Shown: positions 17,153 through 26,441, counted from the stretch's first letter. The stretch is 64,000 nucleotides of DNA from Acidiphilium sp. PA (GCF_026191915.1 NZ_JAIMBY010000009.1:62001-126000); one strand, 5' to 3'. The notes: a model not told the origin generated them from the sequence alone. Numbers and translations: made by a program.

Positions 17153-18742
17153 ATGTCGGTGGTGGATGCGGAAGCGTTGTTCGATATCGGGAATCGCCAC
17201 GATGCGTGTGGCGCGTTCGATGCTGCTGCTGCGGCGTTCGATGCGTGTGCGGCGCTGGTACCGGACAATACCGCGGTGTTGGTCAATCTCGCCAATGTAT
17301 TGGTGAAGGCCGAACGGTTCGGCGAGGCCGCTGCGGCGTATCGGCGATATCTTGCGGTGGTGCCGGGGGATGTCGATCGCTGGTTCGCATTGGGCAACGC
17401 GCTGCGTCAGGCGGGATCGTTGATCGAGGCGGTCGGCGCTTATGTGCAGTGCCTGCGCCTCGCGCCATCGTTCGGGCCTTGCCATGTCAATCTGGCGGGC
17501 AGTTTGCGGGCGCTCGGGGTGTTGGATCAGGCGCAGATCATGGCGGAGACGGCGGTTGAGCTGATGCCGCGCGATGTCGACGCGCTCGCCTGCCTGGCGG
17601 GGCTGCTCTACGATCAGGGTGCGTTCGAGGAAGCGGTAGAGCGGTACGGTCAGGCGCTGGCGGTGGCGCCGGGACACGCCGGGGTGTTGAGCAGCCTGGC
17701 CAACGCGTTGCAGGGAGCCGGGCGGCTGGATGCGGCGCTGGTGGTGCACGAGCGGGCGTACGCGACGGCGCCGGATCAGGCGGATTATCGGTACAACCGG
17801 GCGCTGAGCCTCCTGGCGGCCGGCGATTATGAGCGCGGCTGGGCGGAGCATGAGTGGCGGCTGCGGCGGACGCGGGCGATGAACGGCGCCATCGACCGGG
17901 GTGAGGCGTGGGATGGCGGCAGCCTGGCCGGGCGGACGATTTTGCTCCATGCGGAACAGGGGTTCGGCGATACGATTCAGTTCGTGCGCTACGCGCCGAT
18001 GGTGGCGCGGTTGGGCGCGCGGGTTGTGCTTGAAGTGCCGGCGCCGCTGGTTCGGTTGATGGGGTCGGTGGCCGGCGTTGCGCAGGTGGTGCCGCGGGGC
18101 GAGGCGGTGCCGGCGTATGACACGCATTGTGCGCTGATGAGCCTGCCGTGGCGGTTCGGGACCGTCGTGGCGACGGTTCCGGCCGCGATCCCGTATCTGG
18201 CGGCGGATGATCGGGCGGTGACGGATGCGGTGATTGCGCCGCTGGCGGGCCAGCCGGGGGATCGGCGGCCATTGGTCGGGCTGGTGTGGGCGGGTGGCAC
18301 GCATCTTGACGATATGGATTCGCATCTGATCGATCGGCGGCGCTCGATTCCGGCGGCGGCGCTGGCACCGTTGGGCGAGGTCGGACTTGTGCGGTTCATG
18401 TCTCTGCAAAAACCGGCGACGACGATGCCGGCCATCGATATGATCGACCCGATGCCGTGGGTCGAGGATTTTGCCGACACCGCGGCGGTGATTGCGCGGC
18501 TCGATCTGGTGATCGCGGTGGATACCGCCGTCGCGCACCTGGCCGGGGCGATGGGCAAGCCGGTGTGGTTGCTGTCCCGCTACGATGGTTGCTGGCGCTG
18601 GGGCGACCGGCAGAGCGAGACGCCCTGGTATCCGCGGATGCGGATTTTCCGCCAGGCGGCGCCGCTCGATTGGGACGGGGTGATCGGCGCGGTGGTCACC
18701 GCGCTCAACGCCTGGGCAGTGAGCGAGCGGAGCGCAGGCTGA
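17153..18742 (+). CDS. TPR protein with C-terminal glycosyltransferase-like (GT9/SPINDLY-type) domain
   Basis: 529-residue protein. Residues ~1-230 carry about six tetratricopeptide repeats with the W/L/A-Y-A-P spacing (for example AVLVNLANVLVKAERFGEAAAAYRRYLAVVPGD). The remaining ~300 residues form a heptosyltransferase-like GT-B half: GRTILLHAEQGFGDTIQFVRYAP, VGLVWAGG, RRRSIP, and DLVIAVDTAVAHLAGAMGKPVWLL. Similar proteins are common in Rhodospirillales and probably glycosylate surface material or flagellin; the acceptor is unknown. AGAGG before ATG 17153 supports that start over GTG 17120. Confidence 0.82.
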   Translation: MSVVDAEALFDIGNRHDACGAFDAAAAAFDACAALVPDNTAVLVNLANVLVKAERFGEAAAAYRRYLAVVPGDVDRWFALGNALRQAGSLIEAVGAYVQCLRLAPSFGPCHVNLAGSLRALGVLDQAQIMAETAVELMPRDVDALACLAGLLYDQGAFEEAVERYGQALAVAPGHAGVLSSLANALQGAGRLDAALVVHERAYATAPDQADYRYNRALSLLAAGDYERGWAEHEWRLRRTRAMNGAIDRGEAWDGGSLAGRTILLHAEQGFGDTIQFVRYAPMVARLGARVVLEVPAPLVRLMGSVAGVAQVVPRGEAVPAYDTHCALMSLPWRFGTVVATVPAAIPYLAADDRAVTDAVIAPLAGQPGDRRPLVGLVWAGGTHLDDMDSHLIDRRRSIPAAALAPLGEVGLVRFMSLQKPATTMPAIDMIDPMPWVEDFADTAAVIARLDLVIAVDTAVAHLAGAMGKPVWLLSRYDGCWRWGDRQSETPWYPRMRIFRQAAPLDWDGVIGAVVTALNAWAVSERSAG

Positions 18743-18780
18743 TGCGGCGGGCTATGCGGGGGTGCATCCGTTGGTTCTGG

Positions 18781-20442
18781 TCAAAGCTGGCTGGACCGTG
18801 CCGGCGTTGCGGCCTTGGGCGATTGCAGCCAGCCGATCAGGGCCGGGGCTGCGAGGATGAGACCCAGCCCGTTCCAGATCAGAAACTCCGTGTTGGGCAA
18901 GCCGGAAATCAGGATGCTGCCGAGGGCACCGATGGCGAGTGCCGCGCTCGGCAGCCAATCACGCCAGTCGCGCACGGCTGGCATATCCCGCGCTGCGAGC
19001 CGCCAGAGGGCGACGACGACGGGTACCGCGAAAATCGCGAACGGCGCGTCGCGGTAGCGCGGGTCGAACACCAGAAATGCCTGGACGATCGCCGCGGTGA
19101 ACACGAAGCCGAACCAGACATGATCGAACCGCCGCGCCGCCGCGGTGCGCCAGGGAAAACGTCCGGCCAGCGTGCCGCGCAGCAGCCCGATCGTTTCGGC
19201 ACCGCCGGCTGCCGGCAGCGCGGCGCCGAGCACGGCGCGCCGCACCGCGAACCAGGCGAGCGCGGCCTGCGCGGGCAGGTTGACCAGCGCGCAGACGATC
19301 AATGCATCGTCATAGAGAATATGCCAGGTGACCGCGCCGGCGTATGCCAGCGCGTTGCCGAGCCCGAACGCGAGCGCGATGGCGCCGGATTTGGACGCCC
19401 TGCCGATGATCGCGAGCCCGACCGCGAGGATGATCGCGATGCCGGCGTAAAGCGGCCAATGGGGCATTTCGACCACCGGGCCGGAGAGCGGGAATTTAGG
19501 AGCGCGCTCGGCGTTCCAGATGCCCCAGTTTGCGCCGGCGATGCCTTCGTCGTGATATTTCCAGTTCTGGTCGAAGGCTTCGATCAGATTGTAATCGACG
19601 TGATCCCGGTCCGCCAATGTCACGAATTTGCGAAGAAACACCGCCTCGTTGACGCGGGAGGGCGCCGCATCACCGCGCCAGCGACCCCGGCTGGGCCAGC
19701 CGGTTTCGCCGACCGAAATCCGCTTGCCGGGGAACAGTGCTTCGGTTTTCGCGATGGTGCGGCCGATCCGAGCAATTGCGGCATCGACGTTGACCGGCCG
19801 GTTCTGCCAATAGGGCAGCAGATGGATCATCACGATATCGACGTGCTTGGCGACTTGCGGAAACGCGAACCAGAAACTCGCGACATCGGCGTAGGCGACC
19901 GGTTGTTTCACCCGCGCCTTTACGTAATCGATATCCTTGATCAGATCAGATGGGGACAGATCCCGCCGCAGCAGCACCTCGTTGCCGACGACCACTCTGG
20001 TATCGGTGTGCGGATGGGCGTTCGCCTGGGCGATGCCCGCGGCCATTTCGCGCGCGTTATCCGCTTTGTTCGAGCCGAGCCAGATCCCGACCCAGACTTT
20101 CAATCCGGCCTGTTTCGCCAGCGCGCCGATATCGTAATCGCCCTCAAGCGAGGAATACGTCCTGATCCCGTCCGCATGGCGTGCCACCAGCTTCAGGTCC
20201 TGCGTCACTTGCGACGCGGTGGGGAAGCTTTTGGTCAAGGGCGATTGCCAGGCGCGGAACGGCGCGTAGGACACCGAATGAAATCGCGCATCCGGCATCG
20301 AAACGCCGGCCGCCTGCGGCCGGTTGGGCCAGTACCAGGCGGCCAGTGTCAGCAGGCCGAAAATGAACACCAGATAAGGTCTTGCCGATCGCATCGGGCG
20401 CAGGCTTACAGGAGCGGTGGCACGGCGAACAGAGCCTGGCAT
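18781..20442 (-). CDS. GH17-family glucanase/transglycosylase-like membrane protein
   Basis: 553 residues. A single N-terminal membrane anchor (about 20-38) is followed by a periplasmic glycoside hydrolase family 17 domain (~50-330), with acid/base Glu155 in VVVGNEVLLR and nucleophile Glu246 in SVGETGWPS. About six membrane helices follow (~345-540). Proteins of this kind (COG5309, NdvC-like) act on or transfer beta-1,3/1,6-glucans. No GT2 glucan synthase gene is adjacent. The ATG at 20442 shares one base with the stop of the broken serpin frame, so the two were probably an operon. Confidence 0.78.
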   Translation of the reverse strand: MPGSVRRATAPVSLRPMRSARPYLVFIFGLLTLAAWYWPNRPQAAGVSMPDARFHSVSYAPFRAWQSPLTKSFPTASQVTQDLKLVARHADGIRTYSSLEGDYDIGALAKQAGLKVWVGIWLGSNKADNAREMAAGIAQANAHPHTDTRVVVGNEVLLRRDLSPSDLIKDIDYVKARVKQPVAYADVASFWFAFPQVAKHVDIVMIHLLPYWQNRPVNVDAAIARIGRTIAKTEALFPGKRISVGETGWPSRGRWRGDAAPSRVNEAVFLRKFVTLADRDHVDYNLIEAFDQNWKYHDEGIAGANWGIWNAERAPKFPLSGPVVEMPHWPLYAGIAIILAVGLAIIGRASKSGAIALAFGLGNALAYAGAVTWHILYDDALIVCALVNLPAQAALAWFAVRRAVLGAALPAAGGAETIGLLRGTLAGRFPWRTAAARRFDHVWFGFVFTAAIVQAFLVFDPRYRDAPFAIFAVPVVVALWRLAARDMPAVRDWRDWLPSAALAIGALGSILISGLPNTEFLIWNGLGLILAAPALIGWLQSPKAATPARSSQL

Positions 20443-21709
20443 CAACCCGCCGCGGGATCATCTTCCCGGCCGATAAACAAGATGGCACCGGTGGTATCCG
20501 CGCGGATCACGTACAGAAACGGATGAGCCGCGTTAAATATGATCGGTGGCGGCGCATCGGGGTTTGCCGCTGAAGCGGAAACTGCCTCCGTCCCGGTCGC
20601 CGCCATTGCTTTCGTGCCTTTTTCGTCGACAGTAATCGCCGCCTGCTGGACGACATCATCGAGCACCAAGGGGGCGTTTCGGTCGTCGGCTATGCCGGTA
20701 AAATTGGCGCCGGGTGAAAAAGCGGCCGGCATGCCGAGCGATTTCAGAACATTGGCCAGTCGGATCTGGCTGTGCGCGGCGAAACGCGGCATCGTCACGA
20801 CGACTTCAGGGGGATTTTCGGAGATTTCATTCTGCATCTTTAACCAGCGATCGAGCTCGGCGGTACTGAGTCCGGCCTCGATACGGTCGAGCGCGGATGC
20901 CTGATTCGGCAGGATGATGATCATCGATGCCGGGCCATCATAGTCGAAGCCGCAGGATTTTTACGCCGTTGGCCTGGGCGATCAGCAATATGCCGGTCTG
21001 GTGCATCATCGGCACCAGAACCGACCGCGACCTCGCCACATGGAACGGTCCTGGCTTGGTCAGAGTTTTTGTCGAAAATCTCCTCGATAAACCAACGGGC
21101 CCGGAAATAGACCCCGTTGGTCAAAATCATGCGGGTCCGGGGTGACAGCGTGTCCGGATCGATCAAATGATCGATCCGCCAGGCCGTCGCCCGTTTGACC
21201 CATTGGTTGATCCGGGCGGCCGCTTCCGCCGGTTGACCGAAATCCACCCGATCGACCCTGCCGGCGAAATCCTGCTTTACTGCTGCGATGTAGCGCGCCT
21301 CGACCGGGTCATACGCGGAAGTCCAGACCGCGTTGGCGGCATGGAAATGAAAATCCATCGGCTGCTGCCCGCCAAACATATCAATCGGTGCGAAATCTTG
21401 GCCGAACCACGATTGCAGGCGGGGTCCGGCGCTGCCGCCGTCGATCCCGTTGAGATGCAGTACACTGGCGATCTGCGCCGCGGTATTTGCGCGGGCACCG
21501 AGTTACGCCATTCCGATCGCTGAATAGAGGCTGTAGGGTGAGAAAAATAAATTGCCTGGATGGTGGCGCACCTGGGCAAACACGTCGAATGCAAAGTGGG
21601 TCTCGGCGCGCACAAGCGGAGGAACCGGCTTCGGCGCGGCCTGCGCGGGGGCCGCTACGGCAATCAGGCATGCGGCCGCGACCGCTGCCATCATGGGAAT
21701 CAATGTCAA
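20442..21709 (-). pseudogene. Serpin pseudogene (one nonsense codon, two frameshifts)
   Basis: Three same-strand fragments reconstruct one serine-protease inhibitor. The N-terminal piece (from 21709) has a signal peptide (MTLIPMMAAVAAACLIAVAAP) and LFFSPYSLYSAIGMA. It ends at TAA (21503-21505) where serpins have Tyr, and the same frame continues with LGARANTAAQIASVLHLNG. The middle runs through MILTNGVYFRARW. A frame change near 21020-21045 is needed to read VPMMHQTG and ANGVKILRL, and another near 20943 to reach DYDGPASMIIILPN. The C-terminal piece has the hinge VDEKGTKAMAATGTEAV and the ending HPFLYVIRADTTGAILFIGR. The parts are complete, which argues for recent inactivation or sequencing errors. 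Confidence 0.85.
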
Positions 21710-21796
21710 GGACGCCTCCGCTGTTACGGCTCAGTGTGAAAGGATTGATCCCACATCGTGATAAGACCCTCCACGCCGAACCCGGGAGCACGCACA

Positions 21797-22225
21797 ATGT
21801 CCGCCGATGGACTGACCGATGCCGCCATCCGAACCATCCTGACCACCACACGCCGCGTCGCCCTGGTCGGCGCTTCGGCCAATCCGGCACGGCCGTCGAA
21901 CGAAGTGCTGCGTAGTCTGCTCGTCCGCGGCTACGACGTCACGCCGGTCAACCCCGGCCTCGCCGGACAGACATTGCACGGCCGCGTCGTCGTCGCCTCA
22001 CTCGACGCCGCAGCCCCGCTCGATATGGTCGATCTGTTCCGCGCATCCGATAAAGTCCTGCCCGCCGTGCGAGATGCCATCCGCCTCGGCGCCCGAACCA
22101 TCTGGATGCAACTCGGTGTGATCAACCACGAGGCCGCCACCCTCGCCCGCAACGCAGGACTGACAATCGTAATGAACCGCTGCCCGCTGATCGAAATCGC
22201 CCGGCTTAGGATCGCGGAGAGGTGA
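21797..22225 (+). CDS. CoA-binding (YccU-type) protein
   Basis: 142-residue Rossmann-fold CoA-binding domain resembling the N-terminus of succinyl-CoA synthetase alpha. Motifs are VALVGASANPARPSNEVLRSLLVRGYDVTPVNPG, DMVDLFR, and IWMQLGVINHEAA, ending MNRCPLIE. The family may sense or use acyl-CoA; no reaction is established. GGGAG lies before the ATG at 21797. The gene is divergent from the serpin pseudogene and is followed directly by repeat copy D. Confidence 0.85.
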   Translation: MSADGLTDAAIRTILTTTRRVALVGASANPARPSNEVLRSLLVRGYDVTPVNPGLAGQTLHGRVVVASLDAAAPLDMVDLFRASDKVLPAVRDAIRLGARTIWMQLGVINHEAATLARNAGLTIVMNRCPLIEIARLRIAER

Positions 22226-22233
22226 GGGAGAGT

Positions 22234-22488
22234 AAGCAAGGCGGGGGGCTTTGCCCCCTCGACCCCCACTAAGGGCTTAGCCCTTAGAACCCACCAGTTT
22301 TAGGCAAGGGGAGGGCGACCCAGGCCAGATCAGTTGAACCACCGGGGCAGCGCCCTCCCCTTGCCTAAAACTAATGGATTTTAAAGGCTCCGCCTTTAAC
22401 GGGGTCCAGGGGCGGAGGAGCCGAAGGTTCCAGCGATGCTCTTCATCGCTGGAATGGCTCCGGAGGGAGAGCCCCTGGCCTTGCTTGC
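22234..22488. repeat. Dispersed palindromic repeat, copy D (core inverted, nested insertion)
   Basis: The left arm here (GGGGGCTTTGCCCCC, CTAAGGGCTTAGCCCTTAG, CCAGTTTTAGGCAAGG) matches the reverse complement of the right arm of other copies. The right arm (CTAATGGATTTTAAAGGC) matches their left arm. The core GCGACCCAGGCCAGATC keeps the usual orientation. Thus core and arms are inverted relative to each other. The right arm also contains a ~50-base hairpin insertion at 22414-22463. Confidence 0.82.
22414..22463. repeat. Nested hairpin inserted in repeat copy D
   Basis: TTCCAGCGATG (22428-22438) pairs with CATCGCTGGAA (22444-22454), a perfect 11-bp stem with a 5-base loop. It is extended by GGAGCC (22417-22422) with GGCTCC (22456-22461). 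It interrupts the GGGGC.GAGCCCC loop of the host repeat, and GGAG is repeated at both edges, as a short target duplication would be. Confidence 0.6.
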
Positions 22489-22499
22489 CCTCCCTCACC

Positions 22500-23756
22500 T
22501 CACTCCACGGTCCCGCGCCGGATGATATCCGCGCCGAATTTGGCGCGGATAGTGTCCATGGCTTGTTGCCGTGCGGCGCGGCGTGGGCTTTCCTGGTCCA
22601 TCAGGTCGCCGTGGTCGGCGAGGTTGGCGGGCACCAGCCGGGCCGCGCCGATGCCGATCAGCCGGAATGCGGGTCCGGCGGCCTGGTGCACGATGGGTTT
22701 GGCGGCTTCGAATATGGTTTCCGGCAGCTGGGTGGGGGCGGTCAGGCGGATGGCGTGGGTGTGGGTTTCGAAGCGGGCGGTTTTGAGTTTCAGGACGAGT
22801 GCGGCGGCGGCGAATTGTTCTGCGCGCAGGCGCCGGCCGAGTTTTTCGCAGAGCGGCCAGAGGGCGCGGCCGAGCAGGATGGGGTCGGTGATGTCGTTCC
22901 CGAAGGTGGTTTCGGCGCTGATCGATTTGGTTTCGCGTACGGGGTCGACCCGGCGGTTGTCTTCGCCGCGGGCGCGGGCGACCAGGGCTGGCCCGTCATC
23001 GCCCAGGCGCTCACGCGCGGTTCGTGGATCGAGCGCGGCGAGCTGGCCGATCCGCGTCATGCCCAGGGCGGCGAGTTTGCGGACCAGGGCGGGGCCGATG
23101 CCGGGCAGCGTTCCGAGCGGTTCCGGGGCGAGGATCGCGGCGGTATCGGCGCCCAATATGGCGAAGCCGCGCGGCTTGTCGCGCTCGGCGGCGAGTTTGG
23201 CGCGCAGGCGGTTGGCGGCCAGCCCGATCGAGACGGTGACGCCGACCTGGGTCTCGACATCGCGGGCGAACCGGCTGAGCACGGCGGCGGGCGGTGCGCC
23301 GTGCAGCGCTTCGGTGCCGGCGAGGTCGAGGGCCGCCTCATCGATCGAAAGCGGCTGCACCAAGGGGGTCAGGCGTTGCATCATGGCGCGAATTTCGCGC
23401 GCGACGGCGCCGTATTTTGCCAGATCGGGGCGGATCACGGTGGCATCCGGGCAGAGTTTCAGGGCCTTGAACATCGGCATCGCGGACCGCACGCCGGACA
23501 GGCGCGCGACGTAGCAGCACGCGGCGACGACCCCGCGTGTGCCGCCGCCGACGATCACCGGCCGGTCGCGCAATTCCGGCCGGTCGCGTTTTTCAACGCT
23601 CGCGAAAAACGCATCGCAATCGATATGCGCGATCGCCAGCGTGGCTAGCTCGGCATGGCTGATCAGACGCCGCCCGCCGCACTGTGGGCAGGCGCCACTG
23701 AGTTCGGCGCCGGGTTGGATCAACACGGCATCGCAATCGCGGCAGAGCGTGGGCAT
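22500..23756 (-). CDS. dinB: DNA polymerase IV (Y family) with N-terminal zinc ribbon
   Basis: 418-residue translesion polymerase. Residues 1-30 carry a CxxC...CxxC zinc ribbon (C5, C8, C23, C26) absent from E. coli DinB. The palm follows with HIDCDAFFASVE (metal Asp46), the fingers motif YVARLSGVRSAMPMF, and catalytic PLSIDEAALDL. The helix-hairpin-helix is LPGIGPALVRKL, and the little finger starts at SISAETTF. No clear clamp-binding peptide is seen at the C-terminus. No LexA-type GTTC-N7-GTTC box is visible upstream. Confidence 0.93.
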   Translation of the reverse strand: MPTLCRDCDAVLIQPGAELSGACPQCGGRRLISHAELATLAIAHIDCDAFFASVEKRDRPELRDRPVIVGGGTRGVVAACCYVARLSGVRSAMPMFKALKLCPDATVIRPDLAKYGAVAREIRAMMQRLTPLVQPLSIDEAALDLAGTEALHGAPPAAVLSRFARDVETQVGVTVSIGLAANRLRAKLAAERDKPRGFAILGADTAAILAPEPLGTLPGIGPALVRKLAALGMTRIGQLAALDPRTARERLGDDGPALVARARGEDNRRVDPVRETKSISAETTFGNDITDPILLGRALWPLCEKLGRRLRAEQFAAAALVLKLKTARFETHTHAIRLTAPTQLPETIFEAAKPIVHQAAGPAFRLIGIGAARLVPANLADHGDLMDQESPRRAARQQAMDTIRAKFGADIIRRGTVE

Positions 23757-23833
23757 CGGTGCCGAGGGTAAGCCAAGTCGTTGGGCTCGTTAATGGGCGG
23801 AAATCGTCTTGCCGCCGGTCGGGGGAGAAAAAG

Positions 23834-23876
23834 GCTTCTTTTTTGCAAAAAAGAAGCAAAAAACTTTTTTTATCTG
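23834..23876. terminator. T-hairpin element, copy 2 (canonical)
   Basis: GCTTCTTTTTT (23834-23844) pairs perfectly with AAAAAAGAAGC (23847-23857) across 2 bases, then AAAAAACTTTTTTT. It lies in the gap between dinB and dsbA, both read on the minus strand. On the minus strand it would end dsbA transcription. Confidence 0.65.
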
Positions 23877-23899
23877 GGCTGTCGGTGCGTCCGCTTGGC

Positions 23900-24541
23900 T
23901 CAGGAGTGGTCCTTGGTGGTTGCGACCTGGCTCATTTCCGGTGTTTGGGCCTGGCGCACCAGCCAACGGAGGTCGCGATAGCCCATTGCGCCCGGTACGC
24001 TGCTCTGTCCGATGTAGACCATCGGTACTTCCTGGATTCCGAGGGTTGCACCGCGCTGCAAGGCGGCATCCACGGCGCGGACGGTTGCGGAGCGGGTAAG
24101 GTCGCGCATGAAGCGGGGCACGTCCAGGCCCAGCTGGGCTGCATCCGCCCGGAGCAGTGGCAGGGTGGGCAGGGCGGCTTGACTCATGAGGAGGGTCTGC
24201 ATCGCTTGGAACCGCCCCTGTTGCCGCGCGGCGACCAACGCCTGGGCGCCGAGCTTGCTCTGCCAGCCCAGAATCGGCACGTCGATCGGGACGTAGCGGA
24301 TCTGCTTGTCCCGTGCGATCAAACGCTCGATCCGCCGGTTCATGGCGCGGCACGGGCCGCATGACGTGTCATAGAAATCGACGATGGTGATCGACCCGTT
24401 CGGGTTCCCGAGGACGACATCCCCCGGCCGAACCAGACTTGCCGCGGAAACGATGCCGGCGATCGGGGGTGCTGCTTTCGCACCGCCCATCATACCGACC
24501 ATCACGACCATAACCGTTGCCAACCACCCGCGTGCTCGCAT
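23900..24541 (-). CDS. DsbA-family thiol:disulfide oxidoreductase
   Basis: 213-residue periplasmic protein. It has a signal peptide (ending GGAKA), then a thioredoxin fold with the active site DTSCGPCRAM (CGPC), a helical insertion, and the cis-Pro loop QEVPMVYIG. CGPC is the thioredoxin-like dithiol; family members oxidise or isomerise protein disulfides (DsbA/ScsC-like). The ATG at 24541 is chosen because GGAGG lies 6 bases upstream; the longer frame to 24562 has no such site. The 228-bp upstream gap is locally AT-rich with no identifiable regulator site. Confidence 0.85.
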   Translation of the reverse strand: MRARGWLATVMVVMVGMMGGAKAAPPIAGIVSAASLVRPGDVVLGNPNGSITIVDFYDTSCGPCRAMNRRIERLIARDKQIRYVPIDVPILGWQSKLGAQALVAARQQGRFQAMQTLLMSQAALPTLPLLRADAAQLGLDVPRFMRDLTRSATVRAVDAALQRGATLGIQEVPMVYIGQSSVPGAMGYRDLRWLVRQAQTPEMSQVATTKDHS

Positions 24542-24769
24542 GACAAGCCTCCAATAAACCATCTATCATCATCCGAAATGACAACATGTTCCAGTTTTTG
24601 GTGATTGTCTTTATAAAATAATTTAATCTCTCTGCGTGAGTAACTCCGGCTTTTTACGCGCCCCGGTGGTACCCTACCAAGGGTGAACAGCGCCTTAACG
24701 CACTCGAAAATTGTTTAACTTGACGTAAGCGGCAATCGGCTCAACGATCACGCGAGGAGGATCATCATC

Positions 24770-25561
24770 ATGAACGTCACCACCCGCATCGCGCCCGGCG
24801 CGAGCCCGCATCCTGGCATCAGTGCCGAAGAATGGCAGATCCGCTGCGATCTGGCCGCGCTTTATCGGCTCGTCGCGCATTTCAAGATGACCGATTTCAT
24901 CTACACCCATATCAGCGCCCGTCTGCCCGGACCCGATCATCATTTTCTGATCAACGACTACGGCACAATGTTCCATGAGATGCGCGCCTCCGATCTCGTG
25001 AAGATCGACCTTGAGGGCAATCGCATCGAAACCCCCGGGATCACTGCGGCGAAGGTCAATCAGGCGGGGTTCACCATCCACTCCGCCATCCATATGGCGC
25101 GGCCGGATCTGATGGCCGTGATTCACACCCATACCGCCGCCGGCATCGCGGTTGCGGCGCAGGAACAGGGGCTGCTGCCGATCAGCCAGCATGCGATGAA
25201 ATTCTATGGCTGCCTGTCCTATCATGGCTATGAGGGCATCGCGCTCGATCTGGATGAGCGGGACCGCATCGTTGCCGACCTCGGCCAGAACAAGGCGATG
25301 ATCCTGCGCAACCACGGCCTGCTGGTGGGCGGGCGGACCATTCCCGAGGCGTTCCACGAAATCTATTTCCTCGAACGCGCCTGTCAGGCGCAGGTCGCCG
25401 CGCTGTCCGGCGGGGCCAAGCTGGTGATTCCGCCGCGCGAGGTTTGCGAGCACACCGCCGCGCAATTCGCCCGCGACACCGATAACCGCATGGCGCATTA
25501 CGAAATGGCCTGGCAATCCGCCTTGCGCCTGATCGAGGCCGACGGCGACTATCGCACCTGA
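24770..25561 (+). CDS. Class II aldolase/adducin-family protein
   Basis: 263-residue zinc-dependent aldolase-fold protein. The zinc ligands are the His pair in VIHTHTAAG and the later His in LRNHGLLVGG. The N-terminus TDFIYTHISARLPGPDHHFLIN is the conserved substrate loop. Relatives include L-fuculose-phosphate aldolase and adducin-like proteins; this longer form (~260 aa) is of the COG0235 group with no assigned substrate. AGGAGG precedes the ATG. It converges on purU with a 28-bp gap. Confidence 0.82.
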   Translation: MNVTTRIAPGASPHPGISAEEWQIRCDLAALYRLVAHFKMTDFIYTHISARLPGPDHHFLINDYGTMFHEMRASDLVKIDLEGNRIETPGITAAKVNQAGFTIHSAIHMARPDLMAVIHTHTAAGIAVAAQEQGLLPISQHAMKFYGCLSYHGYEGIALDLDERDRIVADLGQNKAMILRNHGLLVGGRTIPEAFHEIYFLERACQAQVAALSGGAKLVIPPREVCEHTAAQFARDTDNRMAHYEMAWQSALRLIEADGDYRT

Positions 25562-25589
25562 GCGGGCGACCCGGCGCCGATCGCGGTGA

Positions 25590-26441
25590 TCAGCCGGGGA
25601 AGACCACGGTTTTGCTGCCGCTGATGAAGACGCGCCGTTCGAGGTGGAACAGGACGGCGCGGGCCAGCACGCGGCGCTCGATGTCGCGTCCCTTGCGGAC
25701 CAGGACTTCGGGCGTATCGCCATGGGAGATGCGTTCGACGTCCTGTTCGATGATCGGGCCTTCATCGAGCGCGGTGGTGACGTAATGCGCGGTGGCGCCG
25801 ATCAGTTTGACGCCGCGGGCATAGGCCTGGTGATACGGTTTGGCGCCTTTGAAGCCGGGCAGGAACGAATGGTGGATATTGATGCAGCGGCCGGCGAGTT
25901 TGGCGACCAGCGCGTCCGACAGCACCTGCATGTAGCGGGCGAGGATGACGAGTTCCGCGCCTGATTCGCGCACGAGGCGCCAGATTTCGCCCTCCTGTTC
26001 CATTTTGGTGTCCGGCGTGATCGGCAGATGGTGGAACGGAATGCTATCGAGGTCGAGATGTTCGTAGGTGCCGCGTTCATGGTTGGCGATGATGCCGGCG
26101 ATGTCCATGGGCAGTTCACCGGTGCGCTGGCGATAGAGCAGATCGACCAGGCAATGATCGAAGCGCGACACCAGGATCATGGCGCGTGGCCGGTGCGTGG
26201 GGTCGGTGATCGCCCAGTTCATGCCGAACTGGGAGGCGATGGGGGTGAAGTCGGCCGGCGGCAGGGTGGTGCCGGGGTCGAGCGGGGCGAAGACGACGCG
26301 CATGAAGAACTGGCCGCTGGCGCGATCGTCGAATTGCTGGGCTTCGCGGATGTCGAACCCGTGTTCGTAAAGAAAATTACCGACCGCGCCGACGATGCCG
26401 GGGCGGTTGTGGCAGGACAGGGTCAGGATGGCGGTGGTCAT
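25590..26441 (-). CDS. purU: Formyltetrahydrofolate deformylase PurU
   Basis: 283-residue enzyme releasing formate from 10-formyl-THF, balancing one-carbon units. An N-terminal ACT domain ([25 protein letters not shown]) precedes the formyltransferase-like domain with [22 protein letters not shown] and the catalytic [17 protein letters not shown]. The start at 26441 fits the family; the frame to 26594 would add an unrelated tail that includes the upstream T-hairpin element. Known PurU is important when C1 is released by betaine or glycine catabolism, which fits the cluster at 46-55 kb (inference). Confidence 0.94.
   Translation of the reverse strand: MTTAILTLSCHNRPGIVGAVGNFLYEHGFDIREAQQFDDRASGQFFMRVVFAPLDPGTTLPPADFTPIASQFGMNWAITDPTHRPRAMILVSRFDHCLVDLLYRQRTGELPMDIAGIIANHERGTYEHLDLDSIPFHHLPITPDTKMEQEGEIWRLVRESGAELVILARYMQVLSDALVAKLAGRCINIHHSFLPGFKGAKPYHQAYARGVKLIGATAHYVTTALDEGPIIEQDVERISHGDTPEVLVRKGRDIERRVLARAVLFHLERRVFISGSKTVVFPG

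Noticed and set aside
24542-24769. Riboswitch before the class II aldolase gene
   Set aside because: No conserved aptamer signature (TPP, cobalamin, SAM, glycine) or terminator/anti-terminator pair is visible; it is only locally AT-rich.
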